From Verrucomicrobiota bacterium (lineage in GTDB: Bacteria; Verrucomicrobiota; Verrucomicrobiia; Verrucomicrobiales; Akkermansiaceae), in contig JAFLEH010000017.1 in assembly GCA_017301995.1 (NCBI GenBank), positions 82,996 to 146,995 of the forward strand: a DNA stretch of 64,000 nucleotides, read 5' to 3'. The number at the start of each line of letters is the position of its first letter. The first letter of the stretch is position 1. This document shows, one piece after another, positions 8,677 through 16,889 of the stretch. Below the pieces are notes generated by a model. The model did not search any database. It had not been told where the DNA came from and worked only from the letters and a program-made list of their open reading frames with translations. The position numbers were made by a program, and so were the translations under genes.

Positions 8677-9519
8677 TTACTTCACGCGGACGGTGATTTC
8701 CTTTTTGGTTTCGACCTTGACGCCTTTGACGTCCTTGAGGGCTTCCATGGCCTTGGCGCTGTCGTTGCCGGCGTCTTTCATTTTGGCGAATGCGCCGGGG
8801 GTGTTGAGCACCTTGCCCATGTCCATTTCGGCGAGGGTGACGGTGTCGCCGTCCACATGGGTGGCGTTGGTTTCCGCAATGCCGGCGGTGAACACCATCT
8901 TGAGGCTGATTTTCATGTCGGCCATCATGGCTTTTGCCATCGCTTCGGCTTGGGCGGCTTCGGGACCGGCTTCCTCAGGCGCGTCTTCCTTGTTTTCCTC
9001 TTTGTCACCTTCCTTGGCGGGGCCGTCTTCGTCGGGATTGGTGATGGTGAGCACGCCGTCGGCGTATTTGAAGGTGGTCGGCTTCTTGTCCTTGGCCTTG
9101 TCGCCTTCCGGTTGCGGGGCGGCGTCGCCAAGCGCTTTGCCCATGGCCTCGGAGGCGTCGGAGTATTTCAGCTTGTTGATGTCGGCAAAGCGATAGGTCA
9201 CGCGGGCGCCTTTCTTGCCATCGGCGTCGATGGCTTCGGATTTTTCGAAGGTGACGCCTTCGCCGAGTTTGGTGGCGCGCTCCTTGGCCTTGTCTTCGGA
9301 GGTCAGTTCCTTGAGCGGGTCTTTGGCATCACCGCCCTGGGCGCCGCCTAGGCCACCCAAGCCGCCAAGCATGGCGGACATTTGGGCGCCGAAGACGGTT
9401 TCCTCGACGATGGTGCCACTGCCATCCTTGTTCAGGGTGATGGTGACGTTCTGTTGGAAGCAACTCGGCAGCACGAGGGCTGCGAGTGCGGCGGCGATTG
9501 GCATGATGATGCGTTTCAT
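8677..9519 (-). CDS. Lipoprotein of unknown function, acidic middle region
   Basis: A 280-residue predicted lipoprotein. The signal sequence MKRIIMPIAAALAALVLPSC ends in a lipobox with the modified Cys at residue 20. The mature part begins with a short beta segment (NVTITLNKDGSGTIVEETV) that is common in verrucomicrobial lipoproteins. It continues with a Gly/Met/Leu repeat (MLGGLGGLGG) and a long acidic, Lys/Glu/Ala-rich stretch around residues 150-185 that is likely disordered. A C-terminal conserved-looking beta/alpha part follows. The start ATG after the upstream pyrimidine-rich stretch was chosen because it gives a complete signal peptide. A typical hairpin terminator follows the gene. 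I do not recognise a named family. Confidence 0.7.
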   Translation of the reverse strand: MKRIIMPIAAALAALVLPSCFQQNVTITLNKDGSGTIVEETVFGAQMSAMLGGLGGLGGAQGGDAKDPLKELTSEDKAKERATKLGEGVTFEKSEAIDADGKKGARVTYRFADINKLKYSDASEAMGKALGDAAPQPEGDKAKDKKPTTFKYADGVLTITNPDEDGPAKEGDKEENKEDAPEEAGPEAAQAEAMAKAMMADMKISLKMVFTAGIAETNATHVDGDTVTLAEMDMGKVLNTPGAFAKMKDAGNDSAKAMEALKDVKGVKVETKKEITVRVK

Positions 9520-9716
9520 GGGACTTCGGTTTGGTGGTTGTTTTTGGGGGTGTCGGATAGAAGCGGAGCGAAGGGCGGGGAATGTTTGTAAATCGCAGGG
9601 ATTTCCGGAACAGCCGTCGTCGCATGCCAATTCGGACCTGCGCAGTGTAGCCTACCCCGCGCCGGATGCAACAGTGGAATTTTCCCCGGAGATTCCAACG
9701 GCGGAACGCCTCTTTT

Positions 9717-12413
9717 CTAACGAACGGTCGGCGCGAGGTCGCCGTTGAGGGTGATCGTGGCGCCGGGATCGGATTCGAGGGTGGTGGATTTTCCGCCGTA
9801 GCGGATTGTCGCTTTTCCACCGGGGACCGCCCGGATCGTGGTTCGGGTCAGCTTGCCTCCCGACCATGCGAGATCCACCTCGAAGCCGCCGCGGGCGCGC
9901 AGGCCGGTCACGTTGCCATCGGGCCAGGCTGCGGGTAGGGCGGGGAGGAGGTCGATGGCGCCGGCGTGACTTTGGAGGAGCATTTCACAAACTCCGGCGA
10001 CGCATCCGAGGTTGCCGTCTATCTGAAACGGCGGGTGGCTGCAGTAGAGGTTGGGCAGAATGCCGTGCTGGAGTAGTCCCTGATACATGGCGTGGGCCTT
10101 CTCGCCCTTGGCGAGGCGCGCCCAGATGGACATCCGCCAGGCGAACGCCCATTCGCGGCAACTGTCGCCCTTCACGCCCCGGGCATCCAGCGAGACCGCC
10201 GCGGCTTTCGCCAGTTCGGGCGTGGTGGATGGGGAAATCTGGCGGCCCGGAAACACCGCGACCAGGTGCGAGGTGTGGCGGTGGTCGTTGTGCGGATCAT
10301 CGCGGTCCACCATCCATTCCTGCAATTGTCCCCATTTCCCGATGCGGGGTTTCACCAGTTTGTCACGCTTGGCCGCGAGCAGCTCGCGGAATTCTCGGTC
10401 GGTATCGAGCGCGTTGGCGGCCTCGATCGTGTTGGTGAACAGGTCCCAGACGAGTTGGACGTCGAAGGAGATTCCTTCCTCGACCGGGCCATGTTCCGGC
10501 GAGAGGCCGGGCGGCGTCACGAGGGTTTCATCCGGGAGCGGTTTGAGCCGGTCGAGCCAGTATTCGCAAACCTCCTTCATCGCCGGATAGGCGTATTTCC
10601 GCAGGTATTCGCGATCCTGGGTGAAGGCGAAGTGGTCGAAACTGTTCTGCAACATCCACGCGCTGCATCCCGGGACCCAGTTCCACGTGGATCCGCCGAA
10701 CAATCCCAACTCGCCGCGCACCAGCCAGCCGCGGGTGTTGAATTCCTTGCGGGTGGCCTCGGCGCGCACGGATCGGATGGAGTTCAGCCATTTTGCGTAG
10801 GGCTCGAAACACTCGCCGAGATTGGCGACATCCGCCATCCAGTAATTCATCTGGACGTTGACGTCAGTGTGGTAGTCGCAGCGCCACGGTGGATCGTTTT
10901 GGTTGTTCCATTTCCCTTGCAAATTCGCGGGAAGCCCGCCTTCGCGCGACGAGGAAACCAGCAGGTAACGGCCGTATTGGAACATGAGTTCCTCCAGCCC
11001 GCGGTCGTCGGGCGTGGCCTTGTAACGCGCCACCCTGCGGTCGGTGGGGGTGTCCGGTGCCGCGCCGCCACCTAACGAGAGCGTCACCCGCCCGAACAGT
11101 TTCTGATAGTCCCGGGTGTGTTCGGCTAGCAAGTCCTGATAGGGACGTCCGGCCGCGGCGTTGAGCCGGGCAGCCACCGCCGGGCCGGGCAGCGGACCGC
11201 GCCAGTTCCGCGAACGGTCCTGAAGATAGTCGGTGTCCGCGGTCAGCAGCAGGGTGAGGGAGTTCGCCATGGAAACCGCGAGCGCGCCGTTTTTCACCGA
11301 AACGGAGCCGCCTTCATGGAGGACCCGGAGTTGGGCTTCCCGGTGGAGGGGCTGCCAAGACCTGCCGCCGGCGTAGGTATAACCGGGAAGCCTCCCGCGG
11401 ATGGTCAGACCGGGCGGCGTGGCGGACGCGGCGCGCTCGAAATCGCCGGGTGCGGTAGTTAGGTTCTTCCCGCCATACGACGGAGGTGGCGCGGACGGAT
11501 AGGATGTCTCGTGCGCGTCGGTTAGAGCGATGCCACAGGTGAGCGCGCCCGGACGGTCGGCGGTGAAGCGGACCACGATCACCTGGGCAGGGTGGCTCGC
11601 GAACGCCTCGCGGGTGAAGCGCGTGCCGTCTTTGGTGAATGAAACGCGGTGGACGGCCCGGTTGAGATCAAGTTCGCGGCGGTAATTCTCCGGCCCGGAC
11701 GGTGAGCCGGTTTGCGGCCCGAGCGCGATTTCGGCGATCTGAAAATGCGTTGCCCCATGGGTGGCGAGGAACTCGAGGCGATAGTGGCGATAGGCGGTGG
11801 TATTGGAGAACCGGAACGTCTGGGGTGATCGGCGTTTCGGCCATACGGGAATGTCCTTTCGCTTGTCGAGCGTCTTCCAGTTGGTCCCGTCCGCGGATCC
11901 CAACAGCCTCCACGCCGAGGGATCGCGGTCCGGCACATCCTCGGCGGAGGTCAGGGTGTAGGAGGTCATCGGCGGTTCGCCTTCCGGCATGTCGGCCTGC
12001 CAGAGGATCGGAAACCGGCCGCCATGCTCCATGCACCACTTGGTTTCCGGGTTTCCATCCGCGCTTTCCCGGATGGTTTGGTTAGCCGGAGTGGCATGGT
12101 TGCTAGGGTTGGAAAACATCCTGGTTCCTCCGAATGTCACCCGGATCTCCCCGAAATCCTGATAGGCTCCGGTATCGTCCTCGTTGCCGATCCACAGGCT
12201 CTCCTCGTTGAACTGGATGCGCTCCACTTCAACGCCGCCGAAAAGCATTGCCCCCATGGAACCGTTTCCGATCGGCAGGGCTTCCTCCTCCCAGCGTGTG
12301 GCCGGTCGGTTGAACCAGAGTTTGAGGTTGTCATCAGCCGCGCCGGCGGCGGCATCGGACATCCCAACCACACCGGACAGCGCGAAAAGCGGAAGCAAAC
12401 GGAACGAACCCAT
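9717..12413 (-). CDS. Glycoside hydrolase family 95 (alpha-L-fucosidase type) with nested discoidin-like domain
   Basis: Secreted 898-residue enzyme of the GH95 family, which inverts alpha-1,2-L-fucosides or related L-galactosides. A signal peptide (residues 1-25) precedes the N-terminal beta-sandwich (WFNRPATRWEEEALPIGNGS, then FNEESLWIGNEDDT). The family's catalytic region is seen as DVNVQMNYW, LSPEHG and PPFQIDGNLG. Between FGEIRVTF (about residue 93) and YRRELDLNRAVHRVSF (about 244), which are usually close together, lies a 145-residue insertion. It has features of an F5/8-type C (discoidin) carbohydrate-binding domain (SADGNPETKW, LGSADGTNWKTL, YRHYRLEFLA). It probably liberates fucose from external glycans. 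The ATG giving MGSFRLLPLFALSG provides the signal peptide. Confidence 0.88.
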   Translation of the reverse strand: MGSFRLLPLFALSGVVGMSDAAAGAADDNLKLWFNRPATRWEEEALPIGNGSMGAMLFGGVEVERIQFNEESLWIGNEDDTGAYQDFGEIRVTFGGTRMFSNPSNHATPANQTIRESADGNPETKWCMEHGGRFPILWQADMPEGEPPMTSYTLTSAEDVPDRDPSAWRLLGSADGTNWKTLDKRKDIPVWPKRRSPQTFRFSNTTAYRHYRLEFLATHGATHFQIAEIALGPQTGSPSGPENYRRELDLNRAVHRVSFTKDGTRFTREAFASHPAQVIVVRFTADRPGALTCGIALTDAHETSYPSAPPPSYGGKNLTTAPGDFERAASATPPGLTIRGRLPGYTYAGGRSWQPLHREAQLRVLHEGGSVSVKNGALAVSMANSLTLLLTADTDYLQDRSRNWRGPLPGPAVAARLNAAAGRPYQDLLAEHTRDYQKLFGRVTLSLGGGAAPDTPTDRRVARYKATPDDRGLEELMFQYGRYLLVSSSREGGLPANLQGKWNNQNDPPWRCDYHTDVNVQMNYWMADVANLGECFEPYAKWLNSIRSVRAEATRKEFNTRGWLVRGELGLFGGSTWNWVPGCSAWMLQNSFDHFAFTQDREYLRKYAYPAMKEVCEYWLDRLKPLPDETLVTPPGLSPEHGPVEEGISFDVQLVWDLFTNTIEAANALDTDREFRELLAAKRDKLVKPRIGKWGQLQEWMVDRDDPHNDHRHTSHLVAVFPGRQISPSTTPELAKAAAVSLDARGVKGDSCREWAFAWRMSIWARLAKGEKAHAMYQGLLQHGILPNLYCSHPPFQIDGNLGCVAGVCEMLLQSHAGAIDLLPALPAAWPDGNVTGLRARGGFEVDLAWSGGKLTRTTIRAVPGGKATIRYGGKSTTLESDPGATITLNGDLAPTVR

Positions 12414-12707
12414 AGAACCGCCGATACGCGCGATTCGGTCAGCGGTTTTCAGCCGAGGGCAGAACGGTGCAAGCGGCCTGTTTCGGGCATGGTGCGCGGC
12501 CCCCCATGCGCCCGTTGCGGCGGCCGGGAGGGACATGGCACGGTGGAACCGCCGTGCGTGACACTCCGCCCGCCGCCCATCATCTCACCGTTCGCCAGCA
12601 GCGCTTTTGCGAGCGCATCGCCGCGGGGGAGAACCAGACCGACGCTTATCTGAGCCATCCTGTGGGACGGCTGTGTGTCCATTGCATTCCGGCGCGCGAC
12701 CGGCCCA
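12414..12707. other. Intergenic region with a phage-like remnant
   Basis: Between the start of the GH95 gene and the end of speA, both on the minus strand. It holds the terminase-like fragment listed separately and presumably the GH95 promoter. No intact gene is supported here. Confidence 0.5.
12571..12663 (+). pseudogene. Fragment resembling the N-terminal HTH of a terminase small subunit
   Basis: A short plus-strand segment encodes TVRQQRFCERIAAGENQTDAY. This closely follows the pattern of the N-terminal helix-turn-helix of phage terminase small subunits (T-x-[KR]-Q-Q-x-F-x-E ... N-x-T-x-A). The similarity stops after about 30 residues and the frame then runs into sequence antisense to speA, so this is at most a degraded remnant. 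It may mark an old prophage insertion. The match is by eye and the segment is short, so chance similarity remains possible. Confidence 0.4.
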
Positions 12708-14654
12708 TCAGCTCTCGAAATAGGTGTATCCCGCCAATCCGGCGCGGTACATATCAAGGATCTCGCGGCGTTCGCGGGGGGTGATGCGGCCGTCCACGAC
12801 GGCGCTTTCGGCGAAGGTGCGGAAGCGGGTGACGAGTTCCTTGGGGTCGTATTCGACGTAGGTGAGCACGTCCGCCACGGTGTCGCCTTCGACTTCGTGG
12901 GTGTAAACCGGTTTGCCGCGTTCCAGATGGACGCCGACGACGTTGGTGTCGCCCAGCAGATTGTGGAGGTCGCCGAGGGTTTCCTGATAGGCTCCCACGA
13001 GGAAGACCGCCACGTAGTAAGGTTCATCCGGTTTCGGGTTGTGGAGGGGGAGGAACTTGGCCACGTCTTCCTTCTCGATGAACCGGTCGATCTTTCCGTC
13101 GCAATCGCAGGTGATGTCGGCCAGCACCGCGCGGTTGCTCGGTTTTTCGTCGAGCCGGTGGATGGGCATCACGGGGAACAACTGGTCGATCGCCCAGGAG
13201 TCCGGCAGGGATTGGAAGAGGCTGAAGTTTCCGTAGTAGAAATCGACGAGGGTGGAGGACAGCTCTCGGAGGTCTTCCGGGATGTCGTCGAGTTCCGCGA
13301 TGAGTTTCGAGATGCGTGTTAGGATATGCCAGAACCATGCCTCCGCCAGGCCGCGTTCGCGCAGGGTGGCTCCGCCGTGGAAGAACTGCGCGCGCATTTG
13401 GTCGCGGTAATAGACGGCGTCGTTGAAGCATTCCTGGAGGTTGCGTTTGGACACCACCTTGTTGACCTCCACGAGGTTCAGCAGGTAGGGTGAGGCCTTT
13501 TCCGGGACTTCGGGCGCGCTGTCGCTGGTTTGGGCGCTGGTCACGTCGAGGATGTTGAAGACGAGGACCGAGTAGTAGGCCACCACCGCGCGGCCGCTTT
13601 CGGAAACCAGGGTGGGGTGCTCCACGCCGGCGCGGTCGCAGATCTGGGTGATGACCTCCACCACGTCCATGCAGTATTCGGGAATCGAGTAGTTGCAGGA
13701 CGAATGGAAATTGGTGTGGGAACCGTCGTAGTCCACCGCCATGCCGCCGCCGATGTCCAGCACGCCCATCGGCGCGCCTTCCTTGACGAGGTCGCAGTAC
13801 ATCCGGACCGCCTCGGTGGCGCCTTCGCGGATGGCGGCGATATTGGGAATCTGCGATCCCTGATGGTAGTGGAGCATTTTCAGACAGCCGAGGCTGTCGC
13901 GCGATTTCAACCGATCCACGACCTCGATGACCTGGGAGGCGTTGAGACCGAACACCGACTTGTCGCCGGCGCTGTCCTGCCAATGGCCCGCGCCGCGGGT
14001 GGAGAGGCGCACTCGGACGCCGAGATTCGGTTGGACGCCTACGATTTTGGCGCGTTCGAGGATCAGCTCGAGTTCGGTGGGCATTTCCAGCACGAGCATG
14101 ATTTTGAGGCCCATTTTGGTGGTGTGGAGCGCCAGGTCGATGAACTCCTCGTCCTTGTAGCCGTTGCAGATGATGTAGGCCTCCGGGTCGTGCATGTGGG
14201 CCAGGGCGGCGATCAATTCCGGTTTGGACCCTGCCTCCAGGCCGTAGTGGTATTTTTTTCCGAACTCGGCGATCTCCTCGATGACCTGGCGCTGCTGGTT
14301 CACCTTGATCGGATAGACACCGCGGTAGTCGCCGCGATAGCCATGCTCGCGGATGGCCTTGCGGAACGAGGTGTTGATTTCCGCGATCCGGGAGTGGAGC
14401 AGATCCCGGAAGCGGAGCAGCACGGGCAGATGGGTGCCACGGTCGCGCAGACCTTCGATGACGTCCTCCAGCGCCACTTCGGCATGTTCGTCCTCGTCCG
14501 TGAGCCGCACAGTGACCTGGCCTTTTTTGTTCACGCCGAAGAACCCGTGGCCCCACTTGCCGATGCCATAGAGTTCGGCGGATTGCTCCGAGGACCAGGT
14601 GCGGCGTGGTTTGCGCTTGGCGATGCGTGCGGAAGGGGATGTTGGCGGAACCAT
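12708..14654 (-). CDS. speA: Biosynthetic arginine decarboxylase
   Basis: PLP enzyme that converts L-arginine to agmatine, the first step of one route to putrescine and spermidine. The 648-residue product fits the family (about 630-660). The N-terminal barrel carries the PLP-lysine motif GVYPIKVNQQRQVIEEI. The phosphate-binding loop is seen as GVLDIGGGMAVDYDGSH, and the active-site cysteine region as ADITCDCDGKIDRF. The C-terminal regulatory part ends in DMYRAGLAGYTYFES. The ATG giving MVPPTSPSARIAKRK was chosen because the longer frame would run into the upstream tRNA gene. Other polyamine genes (speB, aguA) are not adjacent. Confidence 0.95.
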   Translation of the reverse strand: MVPPTSPSARIAKRKPRRTWSSEQSAELYGIGKWGHGFFGVNKKGQVTVRLTDEDEHAEVALEDVIEGLRDRGTHLPVLLRFRDLLHSRIAEINTSFRKAIREHGYRGDYRGVYPIKVNQQRQVIEEIAEFGKKYHYGLEAGSKPELIAALAHMHDPEAYIICNGYKDEEFIDLALHTTKMGLKIMLVLEMPTELELILERAKIVGVQPNLGVRVRLSTRGAGHWQDSAGDKSVFGLNASQVIEVVDRLKSRDSLGCLKMLHYHQGSQIPNIAAIREGATEAVRMYCDLVKEGAPMGVLDIGGGMAVDYDGSHTNFHSSCNYSIPEYCMDVVEVITQICDRAGVEHPTLVSESGRAVVAYYSVLVFNILDVTSAQTSDSAPEVPEKASPYLLNLVEVNKVVSKRNLQECFNDAVYYRDQMRAQFFHGGATLRERGLAEAWFWHILTRISKLIAELDDIPEDLRELSSTLVDFYYGNFSLFQSLPDSWAIDQLFPVMPIHRLDEKPSNRAVLADITCDCDGKIDRFIEKEDVAKFLPLHNPKPDEPYYVAVFLVGAYQETLGDLHNLLGDTNVVGVHLERGKPVYTHEVEGDTVADVLTYVEYDPKELVTRFRTFAESAVVDGRITPRERREILDMYRAGLAGYTYFES

Positions 14655-14852
14655 GGAGGTTGGGCGGGCTGTTGGTGGCGGGGAAGGGGGCGCGAGTATG
14701 CGCGGTGGCCCCCCTGGCGCAAGATGGAATCGCGGGGAAATCCGAAAATCACCGGGGAACCGGGAAATCCGGCGCCATTTCGGGAGCAGGACGATCACCC
14801 GGCGCGGAAATGCCCAAGCGGAAACGCCCAAGCGGACGGAAGCATGAAAAAG

Positions 14853-14934
14853 TGCCGAGAACAGGACTCGAACCTGCACGGGTCTCCCCACTTGAACCTA
14901 AATCAAGCGCGTCTACCAATTTCGCCATCCCGGC
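14853..14934 (-). tRNA. tRNA-Leu, anticodon UAG
   Basis: Minus-strand class II tRNA of 82 nt. The acceptor arms are GCCGGGA and TCTCGGC with A as discriminator. The D-arm region is GGCGAAATTGGTAGACGC. The anticodon arm CTTGA-TTTAGGT-TCAAG shows anticodon TAG at plus-strand 14898-14900. A variable arm (TGGGGAGACCCGT) and a TPsiC arm with GGTTCGAGTCC follow. CCA is not encoded (the next bases are CTT). This isoacceptor reads CUN codons including CUA, a codon that recurs in an unusual context in this window. Confidence 0.95.
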
Positions 14935-15003
14935 GGCGGGCGGCACTTTACGGGGCACGGGTTGGCCGCGCAAGCACCGAATCGGAGAATTTCCGCGGAC
15001 TGA

Positions 15004-15372
15004 TCAGGCCTTTTGCTTGAGCAGGTCGCGGATCTCGCCGAGAAGTTTCTCTTCGGCGGTGGGTTCCGGCGGCCCGGCGGGAGCGGCGGGTTTCTCGGAC
15101 ATCGCCTTGAGCCTGTTCATCGGCTTGACGAACACGAAGAACACGACCGCCGCGAGCAGCAGGAAATTGAGGACGCCATCGGTGAGATTGGCCGCACCGT
15201 TCCAGATGGCGTTCTTGTCGAATGTGGCGGTTTTGATCATTGTGACGATAGGCATGATGATGCCGTTGACCACGCCATCGACGAGCTTGCCGAATGCGCC
15301 ACCGATGACGACACCCACTGCGAGATCGATCACATTGCCGCGGGCGATGAAGTTTTTGAATTCCTGTAACAT
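15004..15372 (-). CDS. mscL: Large-conductance mechanosensitive channel
   Basis: Inner-membrane homopentameric channel that opens under membrane tension and releases solutes during osmotic downshock. The 122-residue product is of normal length. The N-terminal amphipathic helix and pore-lining TM1 are clear (EFKNFIARGNVIDLAVGVVI then GAFGKLVDGVVN). TM2 follows (LNFLLLAAVVFFVFVKPMN), and a Pro-rich linker leads to the cytoplasmic helix EEKLLGEIRDLLKQK. The ATG giving MLQEFKNFIARG matches the family start; the frame extends 18 codons further without homology. Confidence 0.95.
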   Translation of the reverse strand: MLQEFKNFIARGNVIDLAVGVVIGGAFGKLVDGVVNGIIMPIVTMIKTATFDKNAIWNGAANLTDGVLNFLLLAAVVFFVFVKPMNRLKAMSEKPAAPAGPPEPTAEEKLLGEIRDLLKQKA

Positions 15373-15574
15373 GGTATTAGCTGGGGGAGTTGCGCATGGC
15401 TTACCCGATCCCGTTAGGCGATGCAAGCGGAAAATTCGCGAAATTCATGCGTGTTAGGTCGGTTGCCCGTTTCCGGGCTGCCCTATCCGGGAACCGCGAA
15501 TGGACGCGAGAGAATGGAAACCCCATCTATCCAAATAGCTGATAACATGCCTTGTTCGCTGCGGTTACCGATGA

Positions 15575-16462
15575 TCAGGCCGTTCCCTTGATGGTCTGAT
15601 AGACCGCGCGCACGGCCGCATCCGGGGCGAACGCGCCCGCGGTCAGGACGAGGCGTCGGGCACCCGCGAGGGCTGATAGGTCGAGGTTGGCGGCGTCCGG
15701 CGTGATGATCGCCGGTTTCCCTTTCCGCATGGCGGTTTCGGCGAGGGCTTCGGCAGAGGCTTCGCCGGGTTTTCCGACGATGACGGCGGCGTCGCCGGTG
15801 GCAAGGAGGGTTTCCAGTGCCAATTCGCGTGCCGACATGGACGGCGCGGTGGTGTTGAGAAAGGTGACCCTCGCGTCGCGGTAGCGCATCCGGAGTTGGT
15901 CCACCAGCCACGCGACCTTGCGGGGGGACAGAGTGGTCTGGCAGACCGCGCCGAACGCCGGCTCGAAGCTCAGCCGCGCGGTGTCGGTGGTGTCCTCAAG
16001 GATCCGGGTGCCAGTCGCCACGGATGCCAGCGCGCGCGATTCCGGGTCGTCATGACGGCCGATCACCAGAGGTTGCGCGCCCTCCATCCGCAGTAGGCCG
16101 AGCGCCACTTGCGCCCTGCGGAAATGCGGGGACGTCAGGTCAACCAGCGGATGGCCGGCTTCATTCCAATCGTGGCGGTCGCGGGGTGATATTCCAGTGT
16201 AGGGAAGCACCACATGGCGGAAGCGGAAGAAGTCCGGCTCAGAGACGCCCTCGACCACCCCTAACGACGCCAACCGCGCCGAAATTCCGTCGTCGGGCAT
16301 CAACACGCCCGCCACGGCGACACGCCCGCCCGCGCGAGCCAGGTCCTCGATTTTCGCCAGAGCGGCGCGGGTTTCAGGGTCCATACCACACACGGTGGCC
16401 ACGCGGAGATTCAGGGTGGTTTTTTGCCTTGCGGCCGGGGGTTCTTCAAGGGTTGCGATCAT
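15575..16462 (-). CDS. IspH-fold protein without iron-sulfur ligands (predicted pseudoenzyme)
   Basis: A 295-residue protein that follows the IspH (HMBPP reductase) motif order. It has GISPRDRHDWNEAG (for GVSPEVREEAKxxG), VDLTSP (for IDATCP), LVIGRHDDPE (for LIGHxxHPE), CQTTLSPRK (for TQTTLSVDE) and VLTAGAFAPDAAV (for GVTAGASAPEWLV). The [4Fe-4S] cysteine of ATCP is Ser here, and the ICYAT cysteine region is FLNTTAPS. The histidines of AHG and HPE are replaced, SSNS is GEAS, and the TAGAS serine is Phe. A cysteine near the N-terminus (VCGMD) may remain. Reductase activity is therefore not expected. The gene has an operator-like palindrome directly before its ATG, shared with the neighbouring regulator operon. 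Start chosen at MIATLEEPPAARQ; a start 28 codons upstream is possible. Confidence 0.7.
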   Translation of the reverse strand: MIATLEEPPAARQKTTLNLRVATVCGMDPETRAALAKIEDLARAGGRVAVAGVLMPDDGISARLASLGVVEGVSEPDFFRFRHVVLPYTGISPRDRHDWNEAGHPLVDLTSPHFRRAQVALGLLRMEGAQPLVIGRHDDPESRALASVATGTRILEDTTDTARLSFEPAFGAVCQTTLSPRKVAWLVDQLRMRYRDARVTFLNTTAPSMSARELALETLLATGDAAVIVGKPGEASAEALAETAMRKGKPAIITPDAANLDLSALAGARRLVLTAGAFAPDAAVRAVYQTIKGTA

Positions 16463-16464
16463 GG

Positions 16465-16479
16465 CTTTGTAATGCAAAG
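16465..16479. promoter_or_regulatory. Operator-like palindrome, site 1
   Basis: CTTTG-N5-CAAAG (15 bp), two bases upstream of the chosen ATG of the IspH-like gene. One of three matching sites around the adjacent winged-helix regulator. Binding by that regulator is inferred. Confidence 0.55.
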
Positions 16480-16533
16480 TTTTTGGTTCTAAAAATCCCC
16501 GGCCAAGGGGAGCGCGGACCGGGGTGACATTCG

Positions 16534-16548
16534 CTTTGTAACACAAAG
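16534..16548. promoter_or_regulatory. Operator-like palindrome, site 2
   Basis: CTTTGTAACACAAAG with flanking G and C forms a perfect 17-bp palindrome (7-bp arms, 3-bp centre). It lies 69 bp from site 1, in the gap between the regulator's stop and the IspH-like gene, where the promoter of the latter should be. Confidence 0.6.
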
Positions 16549-16589
16549 CACGATTTCGCCAAGCAAAAATTTCGAAAATTTTCGCGGGG

Positions 16590-16889
16590 CTATTTTCTCA
16601 GTCCGATGATCTGTTCGAGAATGCCGAGGTAGTCGAGGAAAGCCTTGCGTCCGCCGGGCGTGAGCCGATAGAGCGTTTGCGGGCGGCCGTCGCCGCTGAG
16701 TTTCTCGCCTTCGATGAATTCGGCCTTCTCGAGGGTGCGGAGGTGGGTGATGAGGTTGCCGTCGGACATGTCGAGTTGGGCCTTGATGTCCTGGAATGCC
16801 CATGGCTCCGCCCGCGAGGCGAGCAGCGTCATGATGGCGAGGCGGCCCTTCTCGTGGATGATTTTGTCCAACTGTGAGAAATCGATCAT
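16590..16889 (-). CDS. Winged-helix transcriptional regulator (PF13601-like)
   Basis: A 99-residue DNA-binding protein with one winged-helix domain. It starts MIDFSQLDKIIHEKGRLAIM, then shows the helix-turn-helix FQDIKAQLDMSDGNLITHLR (about residues 32-51) and the wing GEKLSGDGRPQTLYRLTPGG, a layout like the small ArsR/PadR-like HTH_34 regulators. Its ATG overlaps the stop of the upstream membrane-protein gene by four bases, so the two form an operon. Three CTTTG-N5-CAAAG palindromes stand at the start of this operon and before the downstream IspH-like gene. I infer that this protein controls both units, but no data prove it. Confidence 0.8.
   Translation of the reverse strand: MIDFSQLDKIIHEKGRLAIMTLLASRAEPWAFQDIKAQLDMSDGNLITHLRTLEKAEFIEGEKLSGDGRPQTLYRLTPGGRKAFLDYLGILEQIIGLRK

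Noticed and set aside
13530..15020. 496-residue plus-strand frame across speA and the tRNA gene
   Set aside because: It runs antisense to the speA catalytic domain and through the tRNA; composition is that of a shadow frame.
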